Shown here: positions 43,628-51,969 of the stretch, one piece after another
How the letters are laid out: each line of letters begins with the position of its first letter
Position numbering within the stretch: position 1 is the first letter of the stretch
Source: an uncultured Draconibacterium sp.
GTDB taxonomy: Bacteria > Bacteroidota > Bacteroidia > Bacteroidales > Prolixibacteraceae
Assembly: GCF_963677565.1 (NCBI RefSeq)
Contig: NZ_OY781981.1
Location: 1,798,001 to 1,862,000 of the forward strand
Length of the DNA stretch: 64,000 bases
Direction: 5' to 3'
The notes under the pieces: generated by a model
What the model was told of the DNA's origin: nothing
Databases searched by the model: none
Seen by the model: the letters and a program-made list of their open reading frames with translations, nothing else
Position numbers and translations under genes: made by a program

Positions 43628-43780
43628 TTAATTCAAAATTACTTTCAATTTTAGTTTCCTGGCTTTTTTGTAAAGCCGAATTGAATTTTCAGAAACCGAA
43701 GATGGAATGTCGATTTTAACGTTCCATACCGGCCCTGTTTCTGTCAATTCCTGTTTCCCGTTTTTAAAATTCTCTTTCAT
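43628..43780 (-). CDS. 50-residue hypothetical protein
   Basis: A short basic protein from ATG 43780 (MKENFKNGKQELTETGPVWNV...RKLKLKVILN). The frame continues 24 codons upstream, but a near-consensus -7 element (AATATTTG on the minus strand, 43818-43825) lies inside that stretch, so the shorter form is more likely. There is no signal peptide or membrane segment. I do not recognise a family. The bidirectional terminator directly follows the stop, which favours a real transcript. Confidence 0.4.
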   Translation of the reverse strand: MKENFKNGKQELTETGPVWNVKIDIPSSVSENSIRLYKKARKLKLKVILN

Positions 43781-43895
43781 CGTTTTCTGTGGCTTTTGTG
43801 CAATGTACGGAATTTTACAAATATTATGCCGAAAAACCTGGTGAGTTATCACCAGAACATTGTGAACAGTAGTATTTTAACCCGTTCCGTATTAT

Positions 43896-44204
43896 TTATT
43901 TTACTGCTTTTATAGTGTAGCCGCGCTTTTCGATGCTTTTTTCAATTTCATCGATTGATACGGCAGAAGCATTGTATTTAACAATGGCAGTTGAATCAGC
44001 GAGTGTCACTTTTACAGTTTCAATCCCATTTAGGGTATTTACTCCCTTCACTACCGAGGTCACGCAGGCATCGCAGTGCAATCCGCCAATATCAATGGTG
44101 GCTTCAAAAATTTGCTCCGGTTGAGCAACTTCTGTGCTTTTTTGTGTTCCTGAGTTACAGGCTACAAATCCTAAAAGGACAAATAGATAAAATAGTTTTT
44201 TCAT
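43896..44204 (-). CDS. Heavy-metal-associated (HMA) domain lipoprotein
   Basis: A 102-residue lipoprotein (MKKLFYLFVLLGFVAC, lipobox Cys16) whose mature part is a single HMA ferredoxin-like domain with the metal-binding motif GLHCDACVTSV (Cys44 and Cys47). Such domains carry Cu(I), Zn(II) or Hg(II). An envelope-anchored form would bind metal outside the cytoplasm or hand it to a partner. It follows the DUF302 gene by 18 bp on the same strand, so the two form a probable operon. The metal is unknown. Confidence 0.88.
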   Translation of the reverse strand: MKKLFYLFVLLGFVACNSGTQKSTEVAQPEQIFEATIDIGGLHCDACVTSVVKGVNTLNGIETVKVTLADSTAIVKYNASAVSIDEIEKSIEKRGYTIKAVK

Positions 44205-44222
44205 GGTATTTTTAGTTTTTTT

Positions 44223-44693
44223 TTATTTAATAACGGGAGCAAGTATTTGTTTATTCTCTTCGCTTGCTGCCCCCATAACTGTTTTTACTTTACTGCCCAT
44301 AAATTTCGAGAAGAGTCCCGAATTCAACATCGAAATATAGGTTTTTCCATTGCGTTCGTAAACTGCAACACGACATGGCATCAATGCTGAAACAACACGC
44401 TCCTGATCACTGCTTAAAATCTGGTAAGCATGATCAGGTTTACACAGTGAAAATACTTTTACCGGTTTTACTTCAAAACCGTGTTTCTTCATGGTTGCCT
44501 GCAGATCATATAAATGTGGCATACTCCAGTTGTTATCCTTTGCCGATTGTTCAATTGCTGCAACTGTTTCGTCAAAACCCAGTTTACTTTCGTTTACCAC
44601 AAACATTTGTTTGGGTAGAATAACCACAATCATTATAATGGTTAAAAGAATTCCCACAATCAAGCCGGTTAAAAACATAGTTAATCCTTTCAT
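44223..44693 (-). CDS. DUF302 domain membrane protein
   Basis: A 156-residue protein with one N-terminal membrane helix (MKGLTMFLTGLIVGILLTIIMIVVIL) and a DUF302 domain (about 40-140: KLGFDETVAAIEQSAKDNNWSMPHLYDLQ, VFSLCKPDHAYQILSSDQERVVSALMPCRVAVYERNGKTYIS). Start ATG 44693 fits the membrane anchor; the 34 upstream codons in frame look like leader sequence. DUF302 proteins bind small ligands and are often near metal or thiol genes. The two cysteines in the domain are suggestive. Upstream of it on the same strand is cysK, after a terminator. Confidence 0.87.
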   Translation of the reverse strand: MKGLTMFLTGLIVGILLTIIMIVVILPKQMFVVNESKLGFDETVAAIEQSAKDNNWSMPHLYDLQATMKKHGFEVKPVKVFSLCKPDHAYQILSSDQERVVSALMPCRVAVYERNGKTYISMLNSGLFSKFMGSKVKTVMGAASEENKQILAPVIK

Positions 44694-44780
44694 TATTAGT
44701 TTTATTAATTTAAACAAAGAAACAACAGACAGTAAACTTTTGTTTGATAGATTTGATTGATTGGGCTTAAAGGGGTTAAA

Positions 44781-44814
44781 TAAAAAGGGAACCACTCAAT
44801 TGAATGGTCCCCTT
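44781..44814 (-). terminator. Intrinsic terminator of cysK
   Basis: On the minus strand AAGGGGACCA (44814-44805) pairs with TGGTTCCCTT (44794-44785) through one G-U pair, with a 10-nt loop and a following T-run to 44781. It lies 22 bp after the cysK stop. Confidence 0.8.
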
Positions 44815-44835
44815 AAATGTATATTGAAGTTAGTT

Positions 44836-45747
44836 TTAATATAATCCTTCTATTGAAAGGTAACGTTCGCCATGATCGTACGAGAAGGTAAGAATTCTCG
44901 ATCCTTTTGGCAGTTCGTTAATTTTTTTGGCAACGGCTGCCAACGATGCTCCCGATGAAATACCAACAAATAGGCCCTCTTCTCTTGCTGCTTTTTGCGC
45001 ATATTCAAAAGCTTCGTCTTTACTAATTTCTACCGTTCCGTCAAGCAAACCGGTATTAAGGTTATTCGGAATAAAACCAGCACCAATTCCCTGAATTCCG
45101 TGTGGGCCTGGATCTTTACCTCCAATTACAGGGCTTGAATCCGGTTCAACAGCAAAAACTTTCAGGTTCGGGAATTTAGCTTTTAAAACCTCAGCTACTC
45201 CGCTTATGTGGCCACCTGTTCCAACGCCGGTAATCAGGTAATCAAAACCTTCAGGGAAATCTTTTAGAATTTCCTGCGCAGTAAAATCGCGATGTACGGC
45301 AACGTTTGCCGGGTTATTGAACTGCTGTGGTATCCATGCATTGCCCAGCTCTTTAGCCAGTTCTTCGGCCTTTGCAATGGCACCTTTCATACCCTTTTCT
45401 TTAGGTGTTAACTCCAGCTCGGCACCAAATACTTTTAGTGCTCTTCTTCTTTCCAACGACATTGATTCTGGCATGGTAAGAATTAAACGGTAACCTTTTA
45501 CAGCTGCTACCAGTGCCAATCCAATTCCGGTATTTCCCGATGTGGGTTCAATTATAACCGAACCTTCTTTTAATATCCCTTTCTTTTCGGCATCCTCTAC
45601 CATTGCGAGTGCAATACGGTCTTTTATACTTCCTCCGGGATTTGTTTTTTCTACTTTCACCCAAACTTCGTAATCCTCCGGATAGAGGCGGTTAAGCTTT
45701 ACATGTGGCGTGTTGCCAATGGTTTCCAAAATGTTTTTTGCTTTCAT
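44836..45747 (-). CDS. cysK: Cysteine synthase A (O-acetylserine sulfhydrylase)
   Basis: A 303-residue PLP enzyme that makes cysteine from O-acetylserine and sulfide. The PLP lysine is K42 in PGGSIKDRIA. The substrate loop is TSGNTG (69-74), the phosphate-binding loop is GVGTGG (174-179), and the PLP ring contact is S264/S265 in GISSGAS. Length and motifs are complete. A 5' leader of about 170 bp precedes the gene, with a Cys-rich leader ORF and an intrinsic terminator, so expression is probably set by attenuation in response to charged tRNA-Cys. It forms its own unit, ended by a terminator. Confidence 0.97.
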   Translation of the reverse strand: MKAKNILETIGNTPHVKLNRLYPEDYEVWVKVEKTNPGGSIKDRIALAMVEDAEKKGILKEGSVIIEPTSGNTGIGLALVAAVKGYRLILTMPESMSLERRRALKVFGAELELTPKEKGMKGAIAKAEELAKELGNAWIPQQFNNPANVAVHRDFTAQEILKDFPEGFDYLITGVGTGGHISGVAEVLKAKFPNLKVFAVEPDSSPVIGGKDPGPHGIQGIGAGFIPNNLNTGLLDGTVEISKDEAFEYAQKAAREEGLFVGISSGASLAAVAKKINELPKGSRILTFSYDHGERYLSIEGLY

Positions 45748-45790
45748 CTGTTTTTAATTATTGAGTTATTTCGGTAATTATTTACTAAAC

Positions 45791-45824
45791 AAAAAAAAGG
45801 CCTTTCCGTTCATGGAAAGGCCTT
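45791..45824 (-). terminator. Attenuator terminator in the cysK leader
   Basis: On the minus strand AAGGCCTTTCC (45824-45814) and GGAAAGGCCTT (45807-45797) form a perfect 11-bp stem with a 6-nt loop, followed by eight T residues to 45791. It lies between the leader ORF and the cysK start, so it must be read through for cysK expression. Confidence 0.93.
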
Positions 45825-45849
45825 GTATAATCTTGCAATCAAGTTCAAT

Positions 45850-45924
45850 TTAAAACACTACAACACCTTTCCCTTTTTGAAGGAAACAACAACACATCAT
45901 CATATTGTTACCGGTGTTTTTCAT
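45850..45924 (-). CDS. Cys-rich leader peptide of cysK
   Basis: A 24-codon ORF (ATG at 45924, or 17 codons from the first of three in-frame ATGs at 45903) that contains MMMCCCF, three adjacent TGT codons at 45894-45886, and stops at 45850, 26 bp before the terminator stem. Right after the Cys codons lies TTTCCTT (45886-45880), which can pair with GGGAAAGG (45873-45866). The latter can instead pair with CCTTTCC in the terminator 5' arm (45820-45814). This gives exclusive 1:2, 2:3 and 3:4 hairpins as in amino-acid operon attenuators. A ribosome stalled on the Cys codons would cover arm 1, let 2:3 form and prevent termination. Confidence 0.85.
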   Translation of the reverse strand: MKNTGNNMMMCCCFLQKGKGVVVF

Positions 45925-46046
45925 AATGGGTGCAATATATGTAATTTTTATTTATTCTAAATAGTAAATATGAAAAAAATCATGTTTTTGACTTCTTTGT
46001 TAAGAAAATGAACTGATTTGCGGTCGATTGGATTGTAGTAAAACAA

Positions 46047-46074
46047 ATAATCCTGCCAAAAAAGACAGGATTAT
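46047..46074. terminator. Terminator hairpin after the ABC exporter genes
   Basis: ATAATCCTG (46047-46055) and CAGGATTAT (46066-46074) form a 9-bp stem with a 10-nt loop. On the minus strand a T-rich tract follows, 23 bp after the permease stop. Confidence 0.65.
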
Positions 46075-46096
46075 CAATATCATATTTGAATATATA

Positions 46097-47434
46097 CTAG
46101 CCTTTATATCTGAGCCATTTAACAAGCTCTTTGATATTCACCTTTTTGCCATACATCAACAATCCGATGCGGTAAATTTTGGCAGCTGCCATTATGCATA
46201 CAATGGTTGTAAGTATTAGTAAACCCATTGAAAGTAATAACTCCCAAACGGGCAGATCATAGGGTACGCGGGCCATCATGGCTACCGGCGAAGTGAATGG
46301 AATTATCGAACACCAAAAAGCCAGTGGTCCCTCAGGATTTTTGGCAATAGGGAACAGCAACATGATGGAAAGAATCAACGGGAAAGTTACCGGGAAAACC
46401 ATCTGCTGCGAGTCTTCATCATTGTCGACAGCGGCTCCAACCGAGCCCAGCAGCGCACTGTATAACAGGTAGCCGCCAAGGAAATAGAATACAAAAGAAA
46501 ACAGGATAAGCGGCAGATTTAAATTACCTATCATTTCCATTACCTCAGTAACCTGGTTGGGTGTAGCCTGAACTGCGGCCTGATTCATCTGGCCCTGCGA
46601 GTCCATGATACTTTGTCCCATCTGTTGTGCACTTTCAGGAGAAAAGAAACTTTGTACCACTACCAAACCTATACCTCCCAAAACAACCCAAATAGCAACC
46701 TGTGTAAGGCCAACCAAAGCGGTTCCGATAATTTTACCGGCCATTAGCTGGCTAGGTTTTACTGATGAAATGATTACCTCGATAATGCGGCTTTTCTTTT
46801 CTTCCATTACGCTGCGCATAACCATGGCGCCGTACATAAACACAAAGAAATAGATAAGTAGCCCCATGGCATAACTGGCAATAAACGCCACAACCGACGA
46901 GCTTTTTTTGGTTTCGCCCGATTGTGATACCTTAAGCGTACTCAGGTTTACACTGGTTCGTGTTTTACTCAGGCGTTCTTCCAAATCGGGGATGCCCGAT
47001 TCGGCAATAACTTTTTGGCGCTTGTCATTTTCGATAAAGCGGCTCAGTTTGCGCTCAATTTGTTCGGTAAGTTCAAACGGCAACTGTTTCTCCGAGAAAA
47101 GTTGTGCCTGGTTATTCGAGTAAATATCTGATGGAATGTATAGCAATCCGTAATAACCGCTGCCTTTAATGTTGGTTTTCAGGGTTGAAAATTCTTCTTT
47201 CGGGATAAAATGATAGCTGGTTGTTCCTTCTTCGCTGAATTCGCCAAGAAATAAATTCGTAGCATCGTAAACGGCAATGGTGCGTTCTTCGGTATCGTCT
47301 TTTATCGAGAAATAAATTACCAGCCCGTAAACGCCTGCAATTAAAAACGGCATAAGGATGGTTAATATGATGAACGATTTCTTTTTTACCCGTTTCAGGT
47401 ATTCTTGTTTTAATATTAGTAATGTGTTGTTCAT
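46097..47434 (-). CDS. ABC transporter permease, NatB-like
   Basis: A 445-residue protein with one helix near the N-terminus (FIILTILMPFLIAGVYGLVIYF, about 21-42), an extracytoplasmic domain and five or six further helices (about 195-425), ending KELVKWLRYKG. It is of the ABC-2 / NatB type (Na+ or drug export permease). The extracytoplasmic loop contains RTSVNLSTLKVSQSGE. ATG 47434 is preferred because it lies 10 bp after the ATPase stop (47445) and opens with a normal N-terminus; a longer frame to 47485 would overlap that gene. Forms an operon with the ATPase upstream. Confidence 0.88.
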   Translation of the reverse strand: MNNTLLILKQEYLKRVKKKSFIILTILMPFLIAGVYGLVIYFSIKDDTEERTIAVYDATNLFLGEFSEEGTTSYHFIPKEEFSTLKTNIKGSGYYGLLYIPSDIYSNNQAQLFSEKQLPFELTEQIERKLSRFIENDKRQKVIAESGIPDLEERLSKTRTSVNLSTLKVSQSGETKKSSSVVAFIASYAMGLLIYFFVFMYGAMVMRSVMEEKKSRIIEVIISSVKPSQLMAGKIIGTALVGLTQVAIWVVLGGIGLVVVQSFFSPESAQQMGQSIMDSQGQMNQAAVQATPNQVTEVMEMIGNLNLPLILFSFVFYFLGGYLLYSALLGSVGAAVDNDEDSQQMVFPVTFPLILSIMLLFPIAKNPEGPLAFWCSIIPFTSPVAMMARVPYDLPVWELLLSMGLLILTTIVCIMAAAKIYRIGLLMYGKKVNIKELVKWLRYKG

Positions 47435-47444
47435 TGTGGCAAAT

Positions 47445-48368
47445 TTAGTTTTTGTTCGACTCCTCAACAGCTTTAATAAATACATCGTTCATGCTTGGTA
47501 TAAGCTCCTCGAATGCCAGTATTTCGGCTGCAGGCATAATGGCCTGCAACAATTCGTTATTCGAATTTCCGTTTAGGTACTGCACTTTCAGCGTGTTGGC
47601 TTTTTCCGACTCATCGTGACTGATGATATTATAATTGGCTCCTAATGCCTGGTCGATATTTTTAAATTCGCCCCGGTATTTAATGTCGAACATATTCGAT
47701 TTGTATTTCATTCGAATTTCGTCGGTTGGCCCGTCTTCAATCTTCTTCGATTTGTTAATGAGCGCAATGTGGTCGCACAATTCCTCAACCGATCCCATGT
47801 TGTGGGTAGAGAAAATAATGGTGGCGCCTTCCGCTTTCAGGTTCAGAATTTCCTTCTTCAGTAAATTGGCATTTATTGGGTCGAAACCGCTAAATGGCTC
47901 ATCAAAAATCAGCAGTTTGGGCCGATGAACTACGGTAGTAATAAACTGTACTTTTTGCTGCATTCCTTTCGACAGCTCTTCCACCTTTTTGTTCCACCAG
48001 GGCATAATATCAAATTTCTCGAACCAATGTTTCAGGTTTCTACTTGCATCGCGATGTGACATGCCTTTTAATTGGGCCAGGTAGATGGCCTGCTCACCAA
48101 TCTTCATTTTTTTGTACAATCCGCGTTCTTCAGGCAGGTAACCAATTTGCGAAATATCTGCCCGGTTCATTTTTTTCCCGTTCAGAAAAATCTCGCCACT
48201 GTCGGGGGCGGTAATCTGGTTAATAATGCGGATGAGGGTGGTTTTACCCGCACCGTTGGGGCCAAGTAAGCCAAAAATACTTTGTTCTTTCACCGAAATG
48301 CTTACATCGGTTAATGCCTGTGTGTTGGCAAAAACCTTGTTCACATTGCGCGCTTCGAATAATTCCAT
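47445..48368 (-). CDS. ABC transporter ATP-binding protein, NatA-like
   Basis: A 307-residue ATPase. Walker A is GPNGAGKTT (about 36-44), the Q-loop lies near YLPEERGLY, the signature is LSKGMQQKVQFI, Walker B is LLIFDEPFSGFDP, and the H-loop is FSTHNMGSVEEL. The C-terminal 85 residues form an additional domain common in NatA-type subunits. It energises the NatB-like permease encoded next. Substrate unknown (sodium, lipid or peptide have been described for relatives). Confidence 0.94.
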   Translation of the reverse strand: MELFEARNVNKVFANTQALTDVSISVKEQSIFGLLGPNGAGKTTLIRIINQITAPDSGEIFLNGKKMNRADISQIGYLPEERGLYKKMKIGEQAIYLAQLKGMSHRDASRNLKHWFEKFDIMPWWNKKVEELSKGMQQKVQFITTVVHRPKLLIFDEPFSGFDPINANLLKKEILNLKAEGATIIFSTHNMGSVEELCDHIALINKSKKIEDGPTDEIRMKYKSNMFDIKYRGEFKNIDQALGANYNIISHDESEKANTLKVQYLNGNSNNELLQAIMPAAEILAFEELIPSMNDVFIKAVEESNKN

Positions 48369-48443
48369 ATTGTTTTTAATTGAATAGTAAGATTTAACCC
48401 GTGCAAATTACAGGTTTGGATTTAAAATGTCTAAAGGAAAACA

Positions 48444-48474
48444 TAAAAAAACCGGTTTCCGAAAGAAAACCGGT
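48444..48474 (-). terminator. Intrinsic terminator after the flotillin gene
   Basis: On the minus strand ACCGGTTT (48474-48467) and AAACCGGT (48458-48451) form an 8-bp stem with an 8-nt loop, followed by a T-run to 48444. It lies 27 bp after the flotillin stop. Confidence 0.85.
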
Positions 48475-48501
48475 GAATCAAACTATTTTCGATATGAAAG
48501 T

Positions 48502-49950
48502 CTATTTTTCAGGGTCAATCACTTCGGGTTCATCGAAATCAGCCTCGTTTTTTTCTGAAACTTTGGATTCCTCAGTAACCGATTCCTCTACTTTCGTATC
48601 ACCTTTTAAATAGTTGGGAAGTTCCATTCCTGCCGATTTGAAGACATCATCGAGAGGAGGAATGGAGCCCAGCATTCCTTGCATAAAGTTTGCCGTTGAT
48701 GTTTTGCCATCTTTGCCGTTTCCGGTTTCCCAAACAGTAACTTTATCAATTTTAATGTTCTTAATGGCTTCAACCTGGGTTGCAACTAATTCGGGTAATT
48801 TGTCAGCAATCATCATGAGAACTGCTTTTTGGGCATCGTTGCCGGCAGCTTTTACCAGCTGATCGAAACCTTCGGCTTGTTTACTCAGAATTTCGTAGAT
48901 ACCTTTACCTTCCGCAGCCATTTTCATATAAATGGCATCGGCCTCACCTTTTGCAATCCGGCGTTTTTGTTCAGCCACTGCTTCGGCTTCAATCTGAACT
49001 TTTTCTTTATCAATCTCGGCAGGAACTACAATATTTGCAATTTGGGTAGCTTTGTCCCTTTCTGCACGAACTTGTTCTGCCAGTTTTTCAGCAGCATAAG
49101 CTTCTTCAAGCGCTTTTGCATCAGTTACCTTTTCAGCCGCTACAGCCCGGCGATTTGCCTCAGCTTCTTTTTCTCGTCTGTCGGCATCTGAATTCGCAAT
49201 GGTTACTTTTGCAATGTTTTCTCCTTCAACAGCTGTTGCATCTGCACTGGCAACTTGTACACGCTGGTCTTGCAGCGCTTCTGCCTGGCCGATTTCTCCA
49301 TCGCGGTTTTTCTCGGCTACGCTCTTTTTAGCGTCGTTGATAGCTTTTGCAGCAGCTTCTTTACCAAGAGCATCAATGTATCCCGATTCATCGTTGATAT
49401 CGGTAACATTCACGTTGATCAGTTTCAACCCAATTTTTTTCAGTTCTGCTTCAACATTCGATGAAACAGCAGCAAGGAATTTGTCGCGGTTGCTGTTAAT
49501 TTCCTCAATATCCATTGTGGCAACCACCAAACGCAACTGACCAAAAATGATGTCTTTTGCCAGGTTGCTTATCGACTCTTGTGAAAGTCCGAGTAAGCGT
49601 TCGGCGGCATTGTTCATAATGTTCGGTTCGGTAGAAACACCTACAGTAAAACGAGAGGGCACATCAACACGGATGTTTTGTTTACTCAGTGCATTTGTCA
49701 GATTGATTTCAATGGAAATCGGAGTTAAATCTAAAAATGCATAAGAGTGAATAATTGGCCAGATAAAAGCTGCTCCACCGTGAATACATTTGGCAGACCG
49801 ACTTTCGCTGTTAGATCCTTTGCCAACTTTACCGTAAACAACCAAAATCCGATCAGAAGGACAACGTTTGTAACGCCGCATCATTGCAACAATAATGATG
49901 AATACAAAAAGTGCGGCAACGCTTAGAAGAATAACAAAATAATCGTTCAT
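48502..49950 (-). CDS. Flotillin-like SPFH domain protein
   Basis: A 482-residue protein with an N-terminal membrane hairpin or helix (about 4-23) and an SPFH domain (about 35-200: GGAAFIWPIIHSYAFLDLTPISIEI, VPSRFTVGVSTEP, INVNVTDINDESGYIDALGKEAAAKA). A long Glu/Ala coiled coil (about 205-350) and a short C-terminal acidic tail follow. Flotillins form large membrane rings that organise protein complexes in microdomains. The partner gene encoding an NfeD-like protein lies 22 bp upstream on the same strand, the standard floT/nfeD pairing. It ends at a strong terminator. Confidence 0.93.
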   Translation of the reverse strand: MNDYFVILLSVAALFVFIIIVAMMRRYKRCPSDRILVVYGKVGKGSNSESRSAKCIHGGAAFIWPIIHSYAFLDLTPISIEINLTNALSKQNIRVDVPSRFTVGVSTEPNIMNNAAERLLGLSQESISNLAKDIIFGQLRLVVATMDIEEINSNRDKFLAAVSSNVEAELKKIGLKLINVNVTDINDESGYIDALGKEAAAKAINDAKKSVAEKNRDGEIGQAEALQDQRVQVASADATAVEGENIAKVTIANSDADRREKEAEANRRAVAAEKVTDAKALEEAYAAEKLAEQVRAERDKATQIANIVVPAEIDKEKVQIEAEAVAEQKRRIAKGEADAIYMKMAAEGKGIYEILSKQAEGFDQLVKAAGNDAQKAVLMMIADKLPELVATQVEAIKNIKIDKVTVWETGNGKDGKTSTANFMQGMLGSIPPLDDVFKSAGMELPNYLKGDTKVEESVTEESKVSEKNEADFDEPEVIDPEK

Positions 49951-49971
49951 AAAAATTAATTTAAAGGGTTA

Positions 49972-50574
49972 TTAATTGCCTTGTTTCTGAACAAGGAGAA
50001 TATGATCATCAATTACATTTATTACATGAACTATTGAAGAAGTCGGGATGTCTTCCTCATCATCGGTAATGGCATCGAGTGTTCGCATCGAGCCCTGAAC
50101 ATTCAGTTGAACTTTACCCATTCCACCGCGTTTGGCCGGAATTACAAGGTAAACTTCGCCTAATTTACCAATGGCATTTCCCATTCGTAATGTTCCGTTT
50201 TCAGCCAGTTTCGACATGAAATAGAATAGTGATGCCATCAAAAACATCATGGTCAGACCACAGAGGGTTGAGAAAAGGATGACTTGCCCGGGACCCAAGC
50301 CCATACTGATAAAGCCGATTCCCGACCAGCCAAACACAGTAAAAAAGGCAACGATGTTTTTCAATGAAATAAATTGGAAAGGAATTGAATCTCCATCGGC
50401 GATGTCTCCGTCAACATCAGTGTCAACATCAACGTCGGCATCAGCATCACCACCGAAGATGGTTAAAACTAAGAGCAGTAGAAAAAAGACGGTTGCCGGA
50501 ATTGCTATGATCCAGAAAGCTTGTTCGAATACGCTGATTTCCGACCAATTAGGGAGAATTGAATTTAATAACAT
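49972..50574 (-). CDS. NfeD-like membrane protein with OB-fold
   Basis: A 200-residue protein. The N-terminal helix (about 15-40), an Asp-rich loop (GGDADADVDVDTDVDGD, about 43-60), three further helices (about 70-125) and a C-terminal soluble OB-fold-type domain (GKLGEVYLVIPAKRGGMGKVQLNVQG) identify it as an NfeD partner of flotillin. The Asp-rich loop may bind calcium. Start ATG 50574 is chosen over an upstream in-frame start at 50619 because it begins just before the first helix. It precedes the flotillin gene. Confidence 0.85.
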   Translation of the reverse strand: MLLNSILPNWSEISVFEQAFWIIAIPATVFFLLLLVLTIFGGDADADVDVDTDVDGDIADGDSIPFQFISLKNIVAFFTVFGWSGIGFISMGLGPGQVILFSTLCGLTMMFLMASLFYFMSKLAENGTLRMGNAIGKLGEVYLVIPAKRGGMGKVQLNVQGSMRTLDAITDDEEDIPTSSIVHVINVIDDHILLVQKQGN

Positions 50575-50701
50575 TGGAATAAGTATTGGTTTCTGTTTTA
50601 AAAGTAAACATAAACTCAATTATTCCAAGTTAATATTTTGGGATTGGAGGATTTTTATAGGCAAAATGACGATTTCTATACGCGATCGTATAAAAACATA
50701 T

Positions 50702-51862
50702 TTAGAAATGATGCTGAATACTTTCCTCCAAATAGGGATGATTTTTTGGTACCAAACTGGCTTTGGTAAGCGTTGTGCCAACCACCCACGAAAATAATCC
50801 TGCATAACCAAGAAAAGTACCGATTTCGAGCAAGCCGAACTTCGCTTCATGCACCGTTGCCGGCCAAATGATATAATACAGTTCGGTGTACTGGCCAATA
50901 ATCAGAATCAGGATCACTGGAATCATAAAAAGTTTGCTTCTGGAACTTTTTCGAGGCATCAGTACGAGGAATGGAATTCCCCAATTGATGATGATATTGG
51001 CAAAGAACAGGATTTTGTAGACGCCGTGCCAGCGATGTACAAACCACGATGTTTCTTCCGGAATGTTACCGTACCAGATCAACATGAATTCGGCAAAATT
51101 GAAATAGCCCCAAACTATACTCGACATAAAAATATAGCGGGTAAAATCGTGAAGATGACTGTGGTTTTGTAAGGGGAATTTACCTTGTTTCGATAAAATA
51201 ATTACAATAAGTGCAATTATTGATGAGGCGTGTAAAACCCCCGCCATAAAACTTTTTCCGGCAAACATAGTGCTGAACCAGTGCGGCTCGAGCGACATCA
51301 GCATATCAACCGAAAACAGGCTGAATGAAAAGGCCAGCACAAAAATGAATATCTTGGAATAGAACTCCGATTTCTCGAAATACCGCATGCCGCCAACTTC
51401 GTCTTCTTTTAACGAGAATTTGCGCAATACTTTCGACAAAATGATCCACGCAGCAAAAAACACAACTACCCGCGCAAAAAAGAAAGGTACATTCAGGTAA
51501 GGCGATTTATGCTGCAAAATATGATCGTGTGATACAACCTCGTGGTGTGTCCATTCGAAAACCGAATGCATACCAAAATACAGGATCAGGAAGAATACCG
51601 CCGCAAACGGAAGATAAGCGACCATGGCCTCGGGCACACGTTTAAACATGGCCGACCAGCCCGATTGAGTAATGTACTGGATGGCGGCAAAAAAGGCGGC
51701 GCCAATAGCCAGCGACACAAAATAATAGTTGTTTAAAAGGTAGTTTGCCCAGGTGCGCTCGGCATCGAAAACAAAACCCAGTGCAAACGAAACTACACCA
51801 ACGGCCATTAGCGCGTAGGTAAGCATTTTAAACTTATTGGAAAGTGTTAATCGGTCTTCCAT
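50702..51862 (-). CDS. actF: Alternative complex III subunit ActF (NrfD-family membrane protein)
   Basis: A 386-residue polytopic protein with about ten helices, of the NrfD fold, as seen for the quinol-binding subunits of alternative complex III. Motifs: VVSHDHILQHKSPYLNVPFFFARV, MSLEPHWFSTMFAGKSFMAG, YFNFAEFMLIWYGNIPEETSWFVHRWHGVYKI. ActF is smaller than ActC but related to it. It is the final gene of the minus-strand act operon, separated from actE by 107 bp that hold a repeat pair. The complex oxidises quinol and reduces cytochrome c or a terminal oxidase. Confidence 0.93.
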   Translation of the reverse strand: MEDRLTLSNKFKMLTYALMAVGVVSFALGFVFDAERTWANYLLNNYYFVSLAIGAAFFAAIQYITQSGWSAMFKRVPEAMVAYLPFAAVFFLILYFGMHSVFEWTHHEVVSHDHILQHKSPYLNVPFFFARVVVFFAAWIILSKVLRKFSLKEDEVGGMRYFEKSEFYSKIFIFVLAFSFSLFSVDMLMSLEPHWFSTMFAGKSFMAGVLHASSIIALIVIILSKQGKFPLQNHSHLHDFTRYIFMSSIVWGYFNFAEFMLIWYGNIPEETSWFVHRWHGVYKILFFANIIINWGIPFLVLMPRKSSRSKLFMIPVILILIIGQYTELYYIIWPATVHEAKFGLLEIGTFLGYAGLFSWVVGTTLTKASLVPKNHPYLEESIQHHF

Positions 51863-51898
51863 ATCTGTTCCTTTTAATTCTTCATCTGTTCTTTATTC

Positions 51899-51966
51899 CG
51901 TCATTCCGAACTTGTTTCGGAATCTCGTCAAGATGCTGAATCCGTCGGCTGACGGACAGCATGACG
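51899..51966. repeat. REP-like pair of inverted palindromic units
   Basis: A 27-bp unit (51899-51925) is itself an interrupted palindrome (ATTCCGAACTTGTTTCGGAAT). It is followed by a 36-bp inverted relative (51931-51966) with the same end signatures (CGTCAT at one end, ATCT at the other) but a different internal stem (CCGTCGGCTGACGG). The pair lies between actE and actF. A related pair sits at 54468-54529. Confidence 0.75.
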
Positions 51967-51969
51967 ATA

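Noticed and set aside
45748..45849. SAM or other known riboswitch ahead of cysK
   Set aside because: The conserved SAM riboswitch core is absent; the Cys-codon leader and exclusive hairpins explain the region better.
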